Both the position numbers and the translations under genes were made by a program. Shown here in pieces: positions 32,337-40,150 of a stretch of DNA of 64,000 nucleotides. The notes under the pieces are model-generated. The model saw only the letters and a list, made by a program, of their open reading frames with translations. It searched no databases and was not told where the DNA came from. Source of the DNA: Paenibacillus sp. HB172176. GTDB taxonomy: Bacteria > Bacillota > Bacilli > Paenibacillales > Paenibacillaceae. The stretch is from positions 1 to 64,000 of the forward strand of contig NZ_JAATHD010000025.1 of the NCBI RefSeq assembly GCF_011947265.1, read 5' to 3'. Positions within the stretch are counted from its first letter, which is position 1, and every line of letters starts with the position of its first letter.

Positions 32337-33221
32337 ATGTCCATCCATCATCCGATTTCCATCACAAGAGGCGATCTGTTCTTCACCGAGGAGCTGCCGC
32401 TGCATGTGAACAGAGTTGCCGAGTCCTTCAAGCTGCAGAAGCATACGCATGATTTTATCGAGATTTGCATCGTGACGGAGGGAGAAGGAGAGCATTACAT
32501 CGACGATACTCACTTCAAAGTGTCCAAAGGAGATCTCTTCTATATCCCGATCGGCATGTCCCATGTGTTCAGGCCGAGAACGACCTCGGAAGCCAAGCGT
32601 TTGGTCGTTTATAATTGTATTTTTACCACGGCTTATCTGGTCGAATTGATGGCCAAGCATCCGCTTGAGCCCGCTATCCCGACCTTCTTCAATGAGCTGG
32701 GGCAGCAGTGCCGACGCCTGTCGCTGCAAGACGAGAACGGCGAAGCGGAGCGAATCTTGCAGCGCATGCATCTCGAGTATACCCAACGCATAACCGGTTA
32801 TTCCGCCTGCCTGCAAGCGGGTTTGGTCGACTTGCTGGTGCATGTCTATCGGCAAAGCAACGCCTCTCTCTCGGCAAGCAACGATAGCGTCGACAATCGT
32901 CTCCGGGAATGGCTCCTCCGCATCGACCGGGATGCCGCTTCATCATACCCCGCGGAGGAGATCGCCTCCGCGATGGGCATCAGCGCGCGCCATTTGCAGC
33001 GGCTGGTCAAGGCCGCAGCGGGCATGACGCTGACCGAATACATTCAGAGCTCCCGAATCAAACAAAGCCGACGGCTGTTAGGCGAGACGAATCTGAAGAT
33101 CAGTTCCATCGCGGCATCCGTCGGCTATCAGGATATGAAGTTTTTCAATCGCCTGTTCAAACAGAAATGCGGCATGACGCCAAGTCAATTCCGCAAGGAT
33201 TTGCGGAACAAGAGCCGTTAA
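32337..33221 (+). CDS. AraC family transcriptional regulator (294 aa)
   Basis: Cupin-type sensor domain (HTHDFIEICIVTEGEGEHYI; KGDLFYIPIGMSHVF) joined to a C-terminal AraC DNA-binding domain (about 190-290) with GISARHLQRLVKAAAGMTL, LGETNLKISSIAASVGYQD and KFFNRLFKQKCGMTPSQFR. The start at 32337 follows GAAGGAGCG by about ten bases; an earlier ATG at 32298 lacks one. It is divergent from the GH78 gene and probably activates it in response to rhamnose or an oligosaccharide. Confidence 0.9.
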   Translation: MSIHHPISITRGDLFFTEELPLHVNRVAESFKLQKHTHDFIEICIVTEGEGEHYIDDTHFKVSKGDLFYIPIGMSHVFRPRTTSEAKRLVVYNCIFTTAYLVELMAKHPLEPAIPTFFNELGQQCRRLSLQDENGEAERILQRMHLEYTQRITGYSACLQAGLVDLLVHVYRQSNASLSASNDSVDNRLREWLLRIDRDAASSYPAEEIASAMGISARHLQRLVKAAAGMTLTEYIQSSRIKQSRRLLGETNLKISSIAASVGYQDMKFFNRLFKQKCGMTPSQFRKDLRNKSR

Positions 33222-33339
33222 CCGCTCAGGTCGCAAGAGAGCCAATCACTCCCGCCCCATCATGCCAGCATGTACACGCAAGGAGCGCCAGAGACGAACG
33301 GTTATCCCCCATTCGCATCTGGCGCAATATGATCCGGCT

Positions 33340-33942
33340 TTAATTGACGCCCTGAGCCGCCTCCGAGCTCGCCTCGAGATTCGCCTGCTTCTCCAAGCGA
33401 GCGATAAACTCTCGCATGAAGCCCGGCAGATCCGGCCATGCATGCCCGCTCACCAGATTGCCGTCCGCCTGCAGCGTTTCCTCGCCGTAGATCGCGCCAA
33501 GCGCTTCCACATCGAGTCGACAAGCGCCGTAAGCCGTCATCAATCGACCGTTGAAGTAAGACTTGTCCTCTACTGTTGCGAATACTTGAACGGCATGGCA
33601 GATGGCTCCGACAGGGAGATCATTCGCGAGGAAATAACTGATAATACGCCCGAGATGAGCGTCATTCCGAATATATTCAGGAGCTCTGCCGCCTGGTATC
33701 AACAGACCGCCATAATCCGACGGCTCAACATCCGCGAAGGAAAGATGCGATTCCAACTGATAGCCCGGCTTCTCCGTATAAGTGTCCCAGCCCTCGAAAT
33801 CATGCACGACGGTGCGAAGCGTCTTCTTGCTCGGCGAAGCGATGACCGCCTCGTAGCCTTCCTCCAGCATCCGGTAATAAGGATAATACACTTCCAATGA
33901 TTCGGCGGCGTCTCCTGTTACAATCAAAATTTTCTTCGACAA
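33340..33942 (-). CDS. DJ-1/PfpI family protein (200 aa)
   Basis: Single-domain protein of the class I glutamine-amidotransferase-like fold. The nucleophile elbow AICHAVQVFA carries the conserved Cys, and a Glu is present early (ESLEVYYPYYRMLEEG); GGLLIPGGRAPEYIRND and FLANDLPVGAICH are typical for DJ-1/PfpI proteins of the protease/deglycase/chaperone group. TTG at 33942 is preferred as start: GGGAGAG lies eight bases before it, whereas the ATG at 33990 has no ribosome site. Function in this branch is uncertain; stress protection is usual. Confidence 0.85.
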   Translation of the reverse strand: MSKKILIVTGDAAESLEVYYPYYRMLEEGYEAVIASPSKKTLRTVVHDFEGWDTYTEKPGYQLESHLSFADVEPSDYGGLLIPGGRAPEYIRNDAHLGRIISYFLANDLPVGAICHAVQVFATVEDKSYFNGRLMTAYGACRLDVEALGAIYGEETLQADGNLVSGHAWPDLPGFMREFIARLEKQANLEASSEAAQGVN

Positions 33943-34156
33943 CAGATTCACTCTCCCTAACGAGATATTGAGTTCCTCTCCAATTGTCATTTATTTCTAT
34001 CCATCTGTAAACGGGGATAATCGCTTGCATTCTGACTGCTTTTGTCGAAATATTGCCATTGACTCTCCTATCGTCAACTATTAAAATAATGAAGGTAAAT
34101 CCAACGATGTCACTCGGATTTTCCGACTTATTCGATCTAAGGTGGTCTGCGCTCTC

Positions 34157-34663
34157 ATGCCCGTCAAACTCAAATCGATTGCTATCGCTTCCTATATCAT
34201 GCTTCTCTATTGGATGTCCCTTCACTTTCAGGATTTACATATGATCTTCTTCCCAACGCTCGGCGCGTTCGGCTTCATCTGCATCACCCGCTCGATGAGC
34301 GATCTTCGCTGGATTATGACGATTTCCTTCGGAGCGATGCTCATCTCCTTAATCAGCGCAACCTTGCATATGCTCAGCTCGGGCATTCTGTCCTTGATGG
34401 GAACCACGCTGATCACGATATGGTTTATTCATCGTTTCAAGTGGAATGCGCCGCCGATTGTAGCCATCGCGCTTATTCCTTATTTCTCGCATGCGCAACA
34501 GATGTGGACGATTCCACTCTCCGTTGCCGGCGCTCTGCTCGGATTGATCGCCGTTGTCGCGGCGCTGTATACGGCAGAAGGCATTCGGCTAAAGAGCCTG
34601 TCCTCCCGGTGGAAGAAATCGAGTGCCGCCACAATGGCCGATGTGGATTCCACCTTATCTTGA
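34157..34663 (+). CDS. Small integral membrane protein, HPP-family-like (168 aa)
   Basis: Four or five membrane helices: IAIASYIMLLYWMSL, LHMIFFPTLGAFGFICI, WIMTISFGAMLISLISATLH, ILSLMGTTLITIWFI and IPLSVAGALLGLIAVVAALY. The FFPTLGAFGF segment and the spacing of helices resemble HPP-family proteins, a poorly understood group sometimes tied to nitrite transport. AAGGTGG lies 11 bases before the ATG at 34157. A terminator follows directly. Confidence 0.6.
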   Translation: MPVKLKSIAIASYIMLLYWMSLHFQDLHMIFFPTLGAFGFICITRSMSDLRWIMTISFGAMLISLISATLHMLSSGILSLMGTTLITIWFIHRFKWNAPPIVAIALIPYFSHAQQMWTIPLSVAGALLGLIAVVAALYTAEGIRLKSLSSRWKKSSAATMADVDSTLS

Positions 34664-34671
34664 ATAACGAG

Positions 34672-34717
34672 ATGCCCTGTCCCGCCAATCAATCGCGGAA
34701 TAGGGCATGCTATTTTT
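34672..34717 (+). terminator. Intrinsic terminator after the HPP-like gene
   Basis: ATGCCCT (34672-34678) pairs with AGGGCAT (34702-34708), with an inner CGC/GCG stem, followed by GCTATTTTTA. It excludes the ATG at 34707 as the start of the next gene. Confidence 0.78.
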
Positions 34718-34748
34718 ATCCACACCCCGTGAGGAGGTCGAATCAGGA

Positions 34749-35252
34749 ATGAAATTGCACAAGGGAGAAATTCTGTTTCGCCAGGGCGAGCAAGGCCCGC
34801 TCTACACGCTGAAAAGCGGCATACTCAAGATTACGCGCGTTCATGAGGACGGGCATCAAATCGTCGTCAATCTCATCACCCCCGGGGAAACGATCCCCCA
34901 TCATTCCCTGATCTCCCCGCATCCCTATCACGGCACCGCAATCGCGCTGACCACCAGCGAAATCGAATTCGTCGACACGGAGCAATGGTACAAGGAGCTT
35001 GCCTCCAACCCTGCAAAATGTCTCGAAGTCGCATCGCTGCTGCAAAGCAGGCTGCGCATTATGCAGCAAAGAATCGATCAATTGACGCGCGTGACCCCCG
35101 GAGAGAAGCTTAAGAAGCTCCAGGAATGGCTGGAGGGCTTCACACATCCCGCCGAAATCTCCGAGCTGCTCACGCAGGATGAGATCGGCCAGCTGATCGG
35201 ATTGCGTCGAGAGACCGTAAACCGTCTGCTCCGCGCGAAGCGTAGTCATTAG
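34749..35252 (+). CDS. Crp/Fnr family transcriptional regulator (167 aa)
   Basis: Compact cyclic-nucleotide-binding-fold sensor (GEILFRQGEQGPLYTLKSGI; VNLITPGETIPHHSLISPH) plus winged helix-turn-helix with recognition helix IGQLIGLRRETVNRLLRAKR. The Arg-Glu-x-x-x-Arg set of the recognition helix is that of TGTGA-binding members. Only one Cys is present, so it does not carry an Fnr iron-sulphur cluster. The start at 34749 has AGGAGG 12 bases upstream; the ATG at 34707 lies inside a terminator stem. It is a candidate regulator of the TGTGA...TCACA site before hmp at 44942. Confidence 0.85.
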   Translation: MKLHKGEILFRQGEQGPLYTLKSGILKITRVHEDGHQIVVNLITPGETIPHHSLISPHPYHGTAIALTTSEIEFVDTEQWYKELASNPAKCLEVASLLQSRLRIMQQRIDQLTRVTPGEKLKKLQEWLEGFTHPAEISELLTQDEIGQLIGLRRETVNRLLRAKRSH

Positions 35253-35317
35253 CTCGCTTTTTTAATAAAAGCATATCCGCATTTCCCAACCTCCTAATCC
35301 AATTCTTCTTTCTCGTC

Positions 35318-35373
35318 TTCTCATCAAATTCTAATGTGTATCTTTCCGTATTCTCAGGATGCTTTCCTAGAAT
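35318..35373 (+). promoter_or_regulatory. Response-regulator direct repeats and promoter of the PepSY gene
   Basis: TTCTCA (35318), TTCTAA (35329), ATCTTT (35340) and TTCTCA (35351) lie in a strict 11-bp register. Exactly 11 bp later is TAGAAT (35368-35373), a -10 box. This is the layout expected for an OmpR-family activator replacing a -35 box. Confidence 0.7.
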
Positions 35374-35411
35374 AAGTATTGAGATTAAATTCAATACGAG
35401 GAGGAAACACC

Positions 35412-35786
35412 GTGAACAAAAAACTAATGGTCGGTGCTCTTGCTGTCGCTCTTATCGGAGGAGGCATTGTCGGAACAACAATGTTGCCGATTACAAATGC
35501 AGCCGCCCCCGTTCTGAAAAGCATTACATCGCCAAACCGACTGGATCAAGCTCAGCAAGACAACGATCAAGAAGTGAATGACGACGAGGTCCAAGCTGTT
35601 ACTTTGACGAAGCAGCAAGTCATCGAAATTGCCCTAAAACAAATACCTGGCGAAGTGACTGACGTACAGTTGGAAACAGAAAATAATGTGGCCGCTTATT
35701 CTGTTACCGTCAAAGATTCTGAAGGAACCAACCAAGAGATTACTTTTGACGCTAATTCTGGTGAAATTTTGCCTGAGGACGATTAA
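35412..35786 (+). CDS. Secreted PepSY-domain protein (124 aa)
   Basis: Signal peptide MNKKLMVGALAVALIGGGIV, cleavage near TNAAA, then an Asp/Gln-rich linker and one PepSY domain (VTLTKQQVIEIALKQIPGEV; AAYSVTVKDSEGTNQEITFD; ANSGEILPEDD). PepSY modules are thought to bind or inhibit extracellular proteins; B. subtilis YkoI/YkoJ of this type lie next to the YkoGH two-component system. GTG start with GAGGAGG six bases upstream. Its promoter carries the same direct repeats as the two-component operon 4.7 kb away. Confidence 0.87.
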   Translation: MNKKLMVGALAVALIGGGIVGTTMLPITNAAAPVLKSITSPNRLDQAQQDNDQEVNDDEVQAVTLTKQQVIEIALKQIPGEVTDVQLETENNVAAYSVTVKDSEGTNQEITFDANSGEILPEDD

Positions 35787-35805
35787 TTTGCAGCATCAAG
35801 ATAAC

Positions 35806-35839
35806 ATGATCCACGCCGACCTTTGTATGCGTGGATCAT
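35806..35839 (+). terminator. Terminator of the PepSY gene
   Basis: ATGATCCACGC (35806-35816) pairs perfectly with GCGTGGATCAT (35829-35839); a moderate T-rich tail (TTCATGTTTCC) follows. Confidence 0.65.
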
Positions 35840-35868
35840 TTCATGTTTCCGGCGACATTCTCTTTCCC

Positions 35869-35913
35869 TTCTCGTTTAATTCTCATTTATTTCTCATCAT
35901 CAACAGATAAAAT
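35869..35913 (+). promoter_or_regulatory. Response-regulator direct repeats and promoter of the four-repeat membrane protein
   Basis: TTCTCG (35869), TTCTCA (35880) and TTCTCA (35891) are 11 bp apart; 11 bp after the last lies TAAAAT (35908-35913), a likely -10 box. Same geometry as at 35318 and 40074. Confidence 0.72.
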
Positions 35914-35963
35914 TCATTTTGATCGATGCAACAACCAAAATGGATAAGAGAGAGGGAATAAAC

Positions 35964-37172
35964 ATGAATCTATCCCCGAATAAGCCAAACGAATTATGGA
36001 GCAAGGTTCCCGAAGTTACGCTTTTCTTCTGGATCATCAAAATTCTATGCACGACAGTCGGAGAAACCTTTGCCGATTTCTTGAACTTTAACCTCGGCTT
36101 CGGATTGCTGCCCACTACCATCTTGCTAGGAATCGTATTTTTCATTGCATTAGCTGTGCAATTCAAGGCTACAAGATATGTTCCTGTGATTTATTGGATA
36201 ACCGTGGTGCTAATTAGCGTATTCGGTACATTAGTAACTGATAATTTAACAGATGCAATGGGCATCCCTCTTGAGACGAGTACGATTGTTTTCTCCGTAC
36301 TGCTCGGATTGACGTTCCTGGCCTGGTTCCTTAGCGAGAAAACCCTCTCCATACATTCGATCTATACTAGAACAAGAGAAATCTACTATTGGCTCACTAT
36401 CCTGTTCACATTTGCGCTTGGAACAGCCGTCGGCGATTTATATTCCGAACAACTGGGACTCGGATATCTTCACACAGGGCTTACGGTTGTCATGATCATC
36501 GCAGTCCTATTCTTGGCATGGAGATTTTTTAAGCTTGACGGGGTATTGTCGTTCTGGATTGTCTATATTCTGACTCGACCACTAGGAGCCTCCATTGGAG
36601 ACTATTTATCTCAACCTAAGAATAACGGCGGGCTGGGACTGGGAACGACCGTTACCTCCATCCTCTTCCTTATTGCGATCTCAGCGATTATCATTCTTCT
36701 TGCGGTTACAAAGATAGATGTGACGGGAACTAACGAAACCCCAGCCTTCATTCCAAAAGCAAAACGGAATAATACAGCATTAGTTCAAACGATCCTTACC
36801 TTGTGTTTATTCCTTGTAGTCGGCATTGGCGGTTACATGGGCTTGAACCAACAAATCTCATCACAGAACGGTGCCGGCAATGATCATTTAACCGGTCAGC
36901 TAACCGAATTCCTTCGAATTGAAAACAATATGCTGAGCCAAATAAATGCGAATGATTTTGCTTCGGCGAAAAAAGGAGCTGACGATCTGGAGCACAAATG
37001 GGATACGGATGAACCGAAATTCAGAAAAATTGATGGTAAATCGTGGACCAAAATAGATAGAACAATCGATGTCGTATTAGCCGCTACTCGGTCGGGAAGT
37101 CCGGATGCAAGTAAATGCCAATCTGCGTTAGACAGCTCGATTCAAGCCTTGAACGAAGCAAACGGTTATTGA
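35964..37172 (+). CDS. COG4705-like membrane protein with four internal repeats (402 aa)
   Basis: About ten membrane helices arranged as four repeats, each with a helix ending in a Gly/Asp motif: TTVGETFADFLNFNLGFG, FGTLVTDNLTDAMGIP, LGTAVGDLYSEQLGLG and LGASIGDYLSQPKNNGGLGLG. The C-terminal 90 residues after the last helix form a soluble extracytoplasmic domain (LRIENNMLSQINANDFASAK). Function of the family is unknown; the conserved acidic residues in repeated helices suggest cation handling. Start 35964 follows AGAGGGA. Its end overlaps the convergent fetB-like gene by seven bases. Promoter repeats tie it to the nearby two-component system. Confidence 0.8.
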   Translation: MNLSPNKPNELWSKVPEVTLFFWIIKILCTTVGETFADFLNFNLGFGLLPTTILLGIVFFIALAVQFKATRYVPVIYWITVVLISVFGTLVTDNLTDAMGIPLETSTIVFSVLLGLTFLAWFLSEKTLSIHSIYTRTREIYYWLTILFTFALGTAVGDLYSEQLGLGYLHTGLTVVMIIAVLFLAWRFFKLDGVLSFWIVYILTRPLGASIGDYLSQPKNNGGLGLGTTVTSILFLIAISAIIILLAVTKIDVTGTNETPAFIPKAKRNNTALVQTILTLCLFLVVGIGGYMGLNQQISSQNGAGNDHLTGQLTEFLRIENNMLSQINANDFASAKKGADDLEHKWDTDEPKFRKIDGKSWTKIDRTIDVVLAATRSGSPDASKCQSALDSSIQALNEANGY

Positions 37173-37951
37173 CGTTCCTTCAACTGACTGCGGGAGTTGA
37201 AATACGTCTTATAGCCTAGCTGCACAAAAAGAATAACAGTCAAGGAAACACTGCCTACAATACCCAGCATAACTGCAATTTGATATTCGATAGCTACCAA
37301 AGGCGAAGCGCCGCCGAGAATTTGACCGGTCATCATGCCGGGTAGAAAGACGATGCCCATGCCGACCATGGAATTTATGGTCGGGAGCATGGCCGCATCG
37401 AACGCTCCATTCACAATTTGTTTGGACGCCATCTTAGGCGTCGCTCCGAGCATCAGCGCTGCTTCAACCAGCGGTTTGTTGGTCGTCATCCCGTCCGTCA
37501 GCGTTCCAACCCCTAGAGAAACGCCCGTCATGGCATTGCCGATGATCATGCCCGCAATCGGTATGACATATCTGGGGTCGTACCATGGGGAAACGCGCAT
37601 CACAACCAGCACAAAATAGAGGAGACTGGCAGCAATGCCAATGACCATGGAAAACGCAATAATGCGTTTCATCTCATGAGACAACGGCGATTTGATCCGA
37701 TGATAGACATTGAATATAGCGAAAATCAACATAATCGAAGTAATACCGATCGTATACAGAGGGTGGCTGTTTTCAAAAACATACGCAAGAATATAACCAA
37801 CGAGCATTAATTGAAGCGTCATTCGCACAGAGGAAATAAGAATTTCTTTCTCCCTGGGTATTCCCCTTAACCTCACAATGAGGATGAGCAGAAGAATGAA
37901 CAGGTAGGCGGCAGCGAGGTTCCAAAACGGCAGATCAATGCTCTCTTTCAT
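37166..37951 (-). CDS. fetB: FetB/UPF0014-like ABC exporter permease (261 aa)
   Basis: Seven membrane helices with the family signature IPIAGMIIGNAMTGVSLGVG and ATPKMASKQIVNGAFDAAMLP, followed by GMGIVFLPGMMTGQILGGASP. E. coli FetB (YbbM) with FetA is an iron exporter giving resistance to oxidative stress; metal specificity here is inferred. GGAGGACG precedes the ATG. It overlaps the 3' end of the ATPase gene by 17 bases, a sign of coupled translation. Confidence 0.85.
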   Translation of the reverse strand: MKESIDLPFWNLAAAYLFILLLILIVRLRGIPREKEILISSVRMTLQLMLVGYILAYVFENSHPLYTIGITSIMLIFAIFNVYHRIKSPLSHEMKRIIAFSMVIGIAASLLYFVLVVMRVSPWYDPRYVIPIAGMIIGNAMTGVSLGVGTLTDGMTTNKPLVEAALMLGATPKMASKQIVNGAFDAAMLPTINSMVGMGIVFLPGMMTGQILGGASPLVAIEYQIAVMLGIVGSVSLTVILFVQLGYKTYFNSRSQLKERQ

Positions 37952-38591
37952 ACTCGTCCTCCATTCCCGATATCAGTTTTCCTTTCTCGATTTCAATCAC
38001 ATGGTCCGCATACGTTTGAACTAAGACCTTGGAATGGGTAACCATAATCAATGTCCTCTGCAATTGCCTAACCTGCTCCGCTAGCTGTCCCATGACAAAC
38101 TCTGTCGTCGCTTCATCCAGAGCAGAAGACGGTTCGTCGAGTAGAATAACCTCCGGTTCCATCAGCAACACTCTCGCCAGCGCCAATCGTTGCTTTTCTC
38201 CCCCGGATAAGGAATCCGCTTCCTGAGACAATTCTTTATCCAGTCGAACCCTGTCGAGCACTTTCCTTAGTGCAGCATCTTCTGCATGCGGTTTTTCGCT
38301 AAACTGAAGACCGATCAACAGGTTATCCCTGACCGTGCCTGGAAATATAGCAGGAGTTTGCGACAGCATCACAACTTTCCTTCTTAATGCAACAGGATCC
38401 CACTTTGATAGAGGCTTGTTCTCATACCAGACCTCTCCCTCATCACTGCTAATCAAATGATTCAGCAGCTTTAGCAGCGTGGATTTCCCGCTTCCGCTTT
38501 CACCAACGATGCAGGTCATTTGCTGTGCCGGGATCTGCAAATTTTCAATTTGCAATATATTTTTATACTTCACATCCTTCAACAGATACAT
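37935..38591 (-). CDS. fetA: FetA-like ABC transporter ATP-binding protein (218 aa)
   Basis: ATPase partner of the FetB-like permease: Walker A GESGSGKSTLL, Q-loop VMLSQTPAIFPG, signature LSGGEKQRLALARVLL, Walker B EVILLDEPSSALDE and the switch His in MVTHSK. The start is taken at 38591 (MYLLKDVKYKN), where the family normally begins; the frame stays open for 192 more codons to the left but that part is the remnant of another gene. The ribosome site is a weak GGGGGGA nine bases upstream. Confidence 0.85.
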   Translation of the reverse strand: MYLLKDVKYKNILQIENLQIPAQQMTCIVGESGSGKSTLLKLLNHLISSDEGEVWYENKPLSKWDPVALRRKVVMLSQTPAIFPGTVRDNLLIGLQFSEKPHAEDAALRKVLDRVRLDKELSQEADSLSGGEKQRLALARVLLMEPEVILLDEPSSALDEATTEFVMGQLAEQVRQLQRTLIMVTHSKVLVQTYADHVIEIEKGKLISGMEDEYEREH

Positions 38592-39416
38592 GAACCATAT
38601 CCCCCCATTAAAAGGAATTTCTTGTGAGGAAAACATCTCCATAGGCTCCAGAGAACACAGGAGCACCAAATTGTTCGATCCATCGCTTTCGCAATACAAT
38701 TTATCATTGAACCCCTTCATCGAACGCTCGAAGGCCGTCCAGCCGAATACGCCAATCGAGTCTTTTGTAATGAGAGGGTCCTCTCTCCCATCACAGAGCA
38801 CATCGCCGCCGCGATGATTCACATAGCCGGATACACCATATCCGGCTAACACCTTTGGCCGACTGCTATCCTTCGTTTCATGCCGTATATAATTCATTTC
38901 TTGAACAGGATAGTTCTTCTCACAGGCAACAGTTGAAATTCCCTTAGATGAATGAAGAACCATACAATAAGAAAGGAAGAAATCATCTGCGGCCTGCTGG
39001 TGAAGTAATAGTAATACACAAAGCAAAGCACCGCAAGCGCAAACAGGAACAGCAATGGGTGCTGCTCCTCCTTCCCTGATTCCTTGCGAGCCACCTGCGC
39101 AAGCCGTACAAGTCCCCACAGGAGTATCATCAAACAAGACGCTGTCAATAAGTAAATGCCCGGCCATTCAAATGCCTTATACAATAGCGCAATCAGGATT
39201 TTGAAATCCGAATTCATGAGGGATATAGGGCAATTGATCTCCGTAGAACGTATGTATGGCATGGTGCAGCACCATGCCATGCTCTACCATATACCCTCCA
39301 AGTTCAATATGCCAAAATGTGTCGGGATCGTTGTAGGAGAACCTCGGAACCATACATACGACTGCAATGAAAGCCAAAGCAGCATAGATGATGGTTGCGA
39401 TTGACTTCTTATTCAT
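38592..39416 (-). pseudogene. Broken polytopic membrane protein (glycosyltransferase-39/YfhO-like) remnant
   Basis: Three pieces in different frames read like one protein. Piece 1 (from 39416): a first membrane helix, then FSYNDPDTFWHIELGGYMVE. After a frame change near 39200, piece 2 continues with two helices (WPGIYLLTASCLMILLWGL; HPLLFLFALAVLCFVYYYYF) and stops at 38894. Piece 3, again another frame, has YGVSGYVNHRGGDVLCDGRE and FGWTAFERSMKG, typical of the last loop of these proteins. The ATG overlaps the end of the PAP2 gene, as in an operon, and piece 3 runs in frame into fetA. At least two frameshifts and a deletion of the middle helices are implied. Confidence 0.65.
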
Positions 39417-39981
39417 GGCTGCCAAAGAGTCGGTTAAGCAAATTTTGATAAAGGCGAATAAAGAAGTTTGGAATGCTCTCCAATTTTTTTCTTCCCCTCC
39501 ATACGAGAAAGCTCATACCAAAGGATAATACAATGGCTCCCAGTATATCAGCAGGATAATGAACACCGACATATACTCTTGCTATGCCGGTCGCCAATGC
39601 GAGCAAGATCATAACCAAGCCCAGCTTCCGCTTCGCGAAGAGAACGCTGAATGCGAGAGAGAATGCCAAGACCGCATGATCGCTCGGAAATGAAGGATCA
39701 GGCGCATGCGGAATTAATTGGATCACTTGATGCTGAACAAACGGTCTTGCATGATTCACCTCCGGCGAGATGAAAAAAATGGCCAGCAGCAAGGAAATCG
39801 ACGCCGTTAAGAAAGCATAAAACACCGTCCTCTGATTGTCCTCTCTCCCGGTAAACCAGAGATAAACCATCACAGACAGCATAAGCCATACAATGTCCAG
39901 CGCGAAGATTTCCATAACATCATCAATCCAGTCATATCTGCCTGCAAAATCATTCATCCATTGAAATATCCTATCATTCAT
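39409..39981 (-). CDS. bcrC: PAP2-family undecaprenyl-diphosphatase, BcrC-like (190 aa)
   Basis: Membrane phosphatase that recycles undecaprenyl diphosphate and can protect against bacitracin. Three PAP2 active-site motifs: NHARPF, PSFPSDHAVLAF and RVYVGVHYPADILG. Six membrane segments are seen, beginning with VWLMLSVMVYLWF. Start 39981 (MNDRIFQW) follows AAGGGTGAG; the ATG at 40014 would lie upstream of the predicted transcription start. The gene heads the minus-strand row with the pseudogene and fetAB and is divergent from the two-component operon. Confidence 0.82.
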   Translation of the reverse strand: MNDRIFQWMNDFAGRYDWIDDVMEIFALDIVWLMLSVMVYLWFTGREDNQRTVFYAFLTASISLLLAIFFISPEVNHARPFVQHQVIQLIPHAPDPSFPSDHAVLAFSLAFSVLFAKRKLGLVMILLALATGIARVYVGVHYPADILGAIVLSFGMSFLVWRGRKKLESIPNFFIRLYQNLLNRLFGSHE

Positions 39982-40009
39982 TCTGCTCACCCTTGACGTT
40001 TTTCTATCC

Positions 40010-40044
40010 ATCATAGATGTTGATTCTGAAAATTTGATGAGATT
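40010..40044 (-). promoter_or_regulatory. Response-regulator repeats and promoter of the bcrC-like gene
   Basis: On the minus strand ATCTCA (40044-40039) and TTTTCA (40033-40028) are 11 bp apart; TATGAT (40015-40010) follows after 12 bp as -10 box, giving a 5' leader of about 22 bases before the ATG at 39981. Confidence 0.6.
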
Positions 40045-40073
40045 ATGGCATTATTATTGAAAATTCGAGATAT

Positions 40074-40107
40074 TCTCACCATGTTTTCATAATAAAGCTT
40101 TAAAATA
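40074..40107 (+). promoter_or_regulatory. Response-regulator repeats and promoter of the two-component operon
   Basis: TTCTCA (40074) and TTTTCA (40085) are 11 bp apart and TAAAAT (40102-40107) follows after exactly 11 bp, the same geometry as at 35869. This suggests autoregulation. Confidence 0.68.
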
Positions 40108-40150
40108 GAAGGAACACTAGAGGCATTCATAATCGGGGGCGAAGGCAGGC

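Noticed and set aside
34707-34751. Upstream ATG (34707) as start of the Crp/Fnr gene
   Set aside because: It lies at the end of a terminator stem and lacks a ribosome site; 34749 has AGGAGG.
37935-39167. Long 410-residue form of the FetA ATPase
   Set aside because: The N-terminal 192 residues match no ATPase and coincide with remnants of a membrane protein; ABC motifs start at the normal distance from the ATG at 38591.
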